In this document: positions 5,557 to 6,641 of the stretch, one piece after another
Numbering within the stretch: the first letter of the stretch is position 1
How the letters are laid out: each line of letters begins with the position of its first letter
Assembly (NCBI GenBank): GCA_016839985.1
Contig: JAEOTG010000123.1
Coordinates: forward strand, 1 to 6,641
Direction: 5' to 3'
DNA: 6,641 nucleotides
Origin: Candidatus Heimdallarchaeota archaeon
GTDB lineage: Archaea > Asgardarchaeota > Heimdallarchaeia > Heimdallarchaeales > Heimdallarchaeaceae
Program-made: the position numbers and the translations under genes
The notes under the pieces: generated by a model
What the model was told of the DNA's origin: nothing
Database searches by the model: none
The model's input: only the letters and a program-made list of their open reading frames with translations

Positions 5557-6033
5557 TTACCCTCCAGGAGTTCCATGAGTAAAAGCATCATCCCACATAG
5601 CATCCCAAATATCTTCTTCAATTAGAGTTTCTTTTTCTACAATAGTTTTGTGGATCCAACGTAGCAGTTCATGATGTCTTAATTCATCCTCATATATCTC
5701 TTTGATGATAATCCTTTCTCTTTTGTCTAATGGTTTTTCTAGAAGCTCTTTGTATTTCTTGATAGCTTCAGCTTCTAACCTAAGATGTTCTTGAAGGTTT
5801 TCTGCTAATTCATCTGTAATTTTTTCCTCTATACCTGGAGTAGGCTTCTCTAATCGAGCAACTAGAGCATTTAGCATGTTTTCATGTTTCTCAGAGTCAT
5901 TAATAACAGCTAAGAGCATTTCTCGAACAAGGATGTTTTTTATTCCCTTTACTGCTTGGTATGCAGTTGAAACAATACTTTTTTCTATCTCAATTTGTTC
6001 CTTAAAAAATTCTAATTTTTCTTCTTTACTCAT
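5557..6033 (-). CDS. Ferritin-like (rubrerythrin-type) four-helix protein
   Basis: This 158-residue protein is almost all helical and has the internal two-fold pattern of ferritin-like diiron proteins. First half: EIEKSIVSTAYQAV (15-28) and NDSEKHENML (45-54). Second half: LRLEAEAIKKYKELL (84-98) and EDELRHHELLRWI (115-127). Likely metal ligands are E17, H50, E87, E117 and H120. Where the first ExxH motif should have Glu, position 47 is Ser, so the diiron site may be altered. There is no rubredoxin-like Cys domain, so it is not a complete rubrerythrin. Typical roles of this superfamily are peroxide reduction, iron handling or oxidation; which applies here is unknown. The C-terminal tail (142-158) is Trp/Asp-rich and ends in GTPGG. 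The start is supported by AAGGTG (complement of 6042-6047) eight bases upstream and by a TATA box. Confidence 0.75.
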   Translation of the reverse strand: MSKEEKLEFFKEQIEIEKSIVSTAYQAVKGIKNILVREMLLAVINDSEKHENMLNALVARLEKPTPGIEEKITDELAENLQEHLRLEAEAIKKYKELLEKPLDKRERIIIKEIYEDELRHHELLRWIHKTIVEKETLIEEDIWDAMWDDAFTHGTPGG

Positions 6034-6087
6034 TAAATTACACCTTAAATGTCAAGAAGGTTATTTTTGAAGAAAATACTTTGATAC

Positions 6088-6097
6088 ATATATAAAG
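6088..6097 (-). promoter_or_regulatory. TATA box for the ferritin-like gene
   Basis: The minus strand reads CTTTATATAT, a strong archaeal TATA box centred about 59 bases upstream of the ATG at 6033. The predicted leader is about 30 bases and contains the AAGGTG ribosome-binding site. Confidence 0.6.
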
Positions 6098-6159
6098 ATT
6101 TACAAGTTACTTCTATTCTACTATTACAATAGAATATAAAATAACAAAAGTCCTTTTAT

Positions 6160-6193
6160 TTAGGAAAACAAAATTATGCAATAAAGAAGAAAT
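6160..6193 (-). terminator. Weak T-rich terminator after the small membrane protein gene
   Basis: On the minus strand the sequence just after the stop at 6194 is T-rich (TTTCTTCTTTATT, then AATTTTGTTTTCC). No hairpin is evident. It is a plausible but weak U-tract terminator. Confidence 0.3.
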
Positions 6194-6511
6194 TTAGGTT
6201 TTAACTGTTTTCCTTTCCAATCTGAATTGTTGGAATTTGTTTATTATGAACACCAAGATTACTATACCAATAAAAGTTGCTAAAAGTACTCCTAAAAATG
6301 CTAGAATACCAATAACAGCGCCCGAGAGAAGACCATATTGTGCTCCGAACTGAATGATCCATTGGTAAAGATTTGAAATAAGGAACAAAATATAACCTAA
6401 AAATGCAACAGTTCCTAAAACATATGCTAAAACAATCAAGGTTCCAACTCCTGCTGCTAAAGGATATTGCCATCCAGTTAGAGTAGCTTCCTCTTCTGTT
6501 TCTGTTTCCAT
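6194..6511 (-). CDS. Small integral membrane protein, function unknown
   Basis: This 105-residue protein starts with an acidic stretch (METETEEEA), then has two long hydrophobic regions, about 17-49 and 58-91, each about 30 residues and rich in Gly, Ala, Leu, Ile and Val. It ends in a basic tail (NKFQQFRLERKTVKT). Two membrane segments joined by a short loop (about 50-58) are the simplest reading, which would place both ends on the same side, and the basic tail suggests the cytoplasm. Each hydrophobic stretch is longer than needed for one pass, so a tilted or re-entrant arrangement is possible. I recognise no family. A TATA box lies about 27 bases upstream of the ATG and there is no well-spaced Shine-Dalgarno sequence, which fits a leaderless mRNA. 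A second minus-strand frame over the same bases lacks such a pattern and is rejected. Confidence 0.75.
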   Translation of the reverse strand: METETEEEATLTGWQYPLAAGVGTLIVLAYVLGTVAFLGYILFLISNLYQWIIQFGAQYGLLSGAVIGILAFLGVLLATFIGIVILVFIINKFQQFRLERKTVKT

Positions 6512-6533
6512 AAATGCAGTTCAGCTTTCCTTA

Positions 6534-6548
6534 ATTTAAAAGTTTCTC
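6534..6548 (-). promoter_or_regulatory. BRE/TATA promoter for the small membrane protein gene
   Basis: The minus strand reads GAGAAAC (6548-6542) followed by TTTTAAAT (6541-6534), resembling an archaeal BRE and TATA box. The TATA centre is about 27 bases from the ATG at 6511, so transcription probably starts at the start codon. Confidence 0.5.
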
Positions 6549-6624
6549 CCAAAAGTTAATTATGAAAAACATTTTTCTAGAATACAAAAACTAAAGAAAA
6601 TAAAAAAATATTAGAGTTGTTACT

Positions 6625-6641
6625 ATGTTAAAAGATGAGCA
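6625..6641 (+). CDS. Possible start of a gene running off the right edge
   Basis: An ATG at 6625 opens a frame reading MLKDE to the edge of the window. The upstream sequence is AT-rich and carries only a weak GAG at 6614-6616 as a ribosome-binding site. Only five codons are visible, so this is a guess that depends on the flanking sequence. Confidence 0.2.

Noticed and set aside
5876..6070. 64-codon plus-strand frame opposite the ferritin-like gene
   Set aside because: It is antisense to the conserved helices and extends through the ribosome-binding site region of the real gene; it is Cys/Phe/Ser-rich as expected for antisense reading of helical coding DNA.
6201..6473. 90-codon minus-strand frame overlapping the small membrane protein in another frame
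   Set aside because: Its composition (many Ser, Tyr, Phe, Arg, Trp) is that of an out-of-frame reading, whereas the 6194-6511 frame gives clear membrane segments and an upstream BRE/TATA box.

Overview
The window is AT-rich DNA, very probably from an archaeon. Almost every gene start has an archaeal TATA box, sometimes with a purine-rich BRE-like stretch just upstream. Two genes have the TATA box about 26 bases from the ATG, which implies leaderless mRNAs. Others carry Shine-Dalgarno sequences (AAGGAG, AAGGTG, GTGAT). T-rich stretches follow several genes. A PARP-type zinc finger, otherwise best known from eukaryotes, makes a eukaryote-like archaeal lineage such as Asgard an attractive guess. 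No marker gene fixes the taxonomy.

Layout, left to right. (1) 2-397, plus strand: a small secreted protein built from a 28-residue repeat that alternates an Arg-Asp tract with a Cys-x-Cys tract. (2) 398-742: a non-coding gap with T-rich terminator-like sequence and the next promoter. (3) 743-1303, plus: an unrecognised acidic, aromatic-rich protein, ending 8 bp from a convergent gene. (4) 1312-2658, minus: a zinc ribbon, a threonine-synthase-like PLP fold and a C-terminal winged helix in one chain, with the PLP-binding lysine replaced by arginine. (5) 2715-2915, minus: a 66-residue unrecognised protein with its own promoter. (6) 2916-3052: a divergent promoter region. (7) 3053-4756, plus: an acyl-CoA synthetase of the AMP-binding family with all core motifs. 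(8) 4761-5453, minus: a protein with a new N-terminal region and a C-terminal PARP-type zinc finger; it converges on the acyl-CoA synthetase with 4 bp between stops and a shared hairpin that looks like a bidirectional terminator. (9) 5557-6033, minus: a ferritin-like/rubrerythrin-like helical protein. (10) 6194-6511, minus: a small membrane protein. (11) 6512-6641: intergenic, with a possible start of another plus-strand gene at the edge.

The genes look mostly monocistronic: nearly each has its own TATA box and strands alternate, so no single pathway can be read from the order. The two most unusual items are the PLP-fold/winged-helix fusion, which looks like a metabolite-sensing regulator made from a dead enzyme, and the stand-alone PARP-type zinc-finger protein. 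No RNA genes, CRISPR arrays, insertion sequences or attachment sites were seen.
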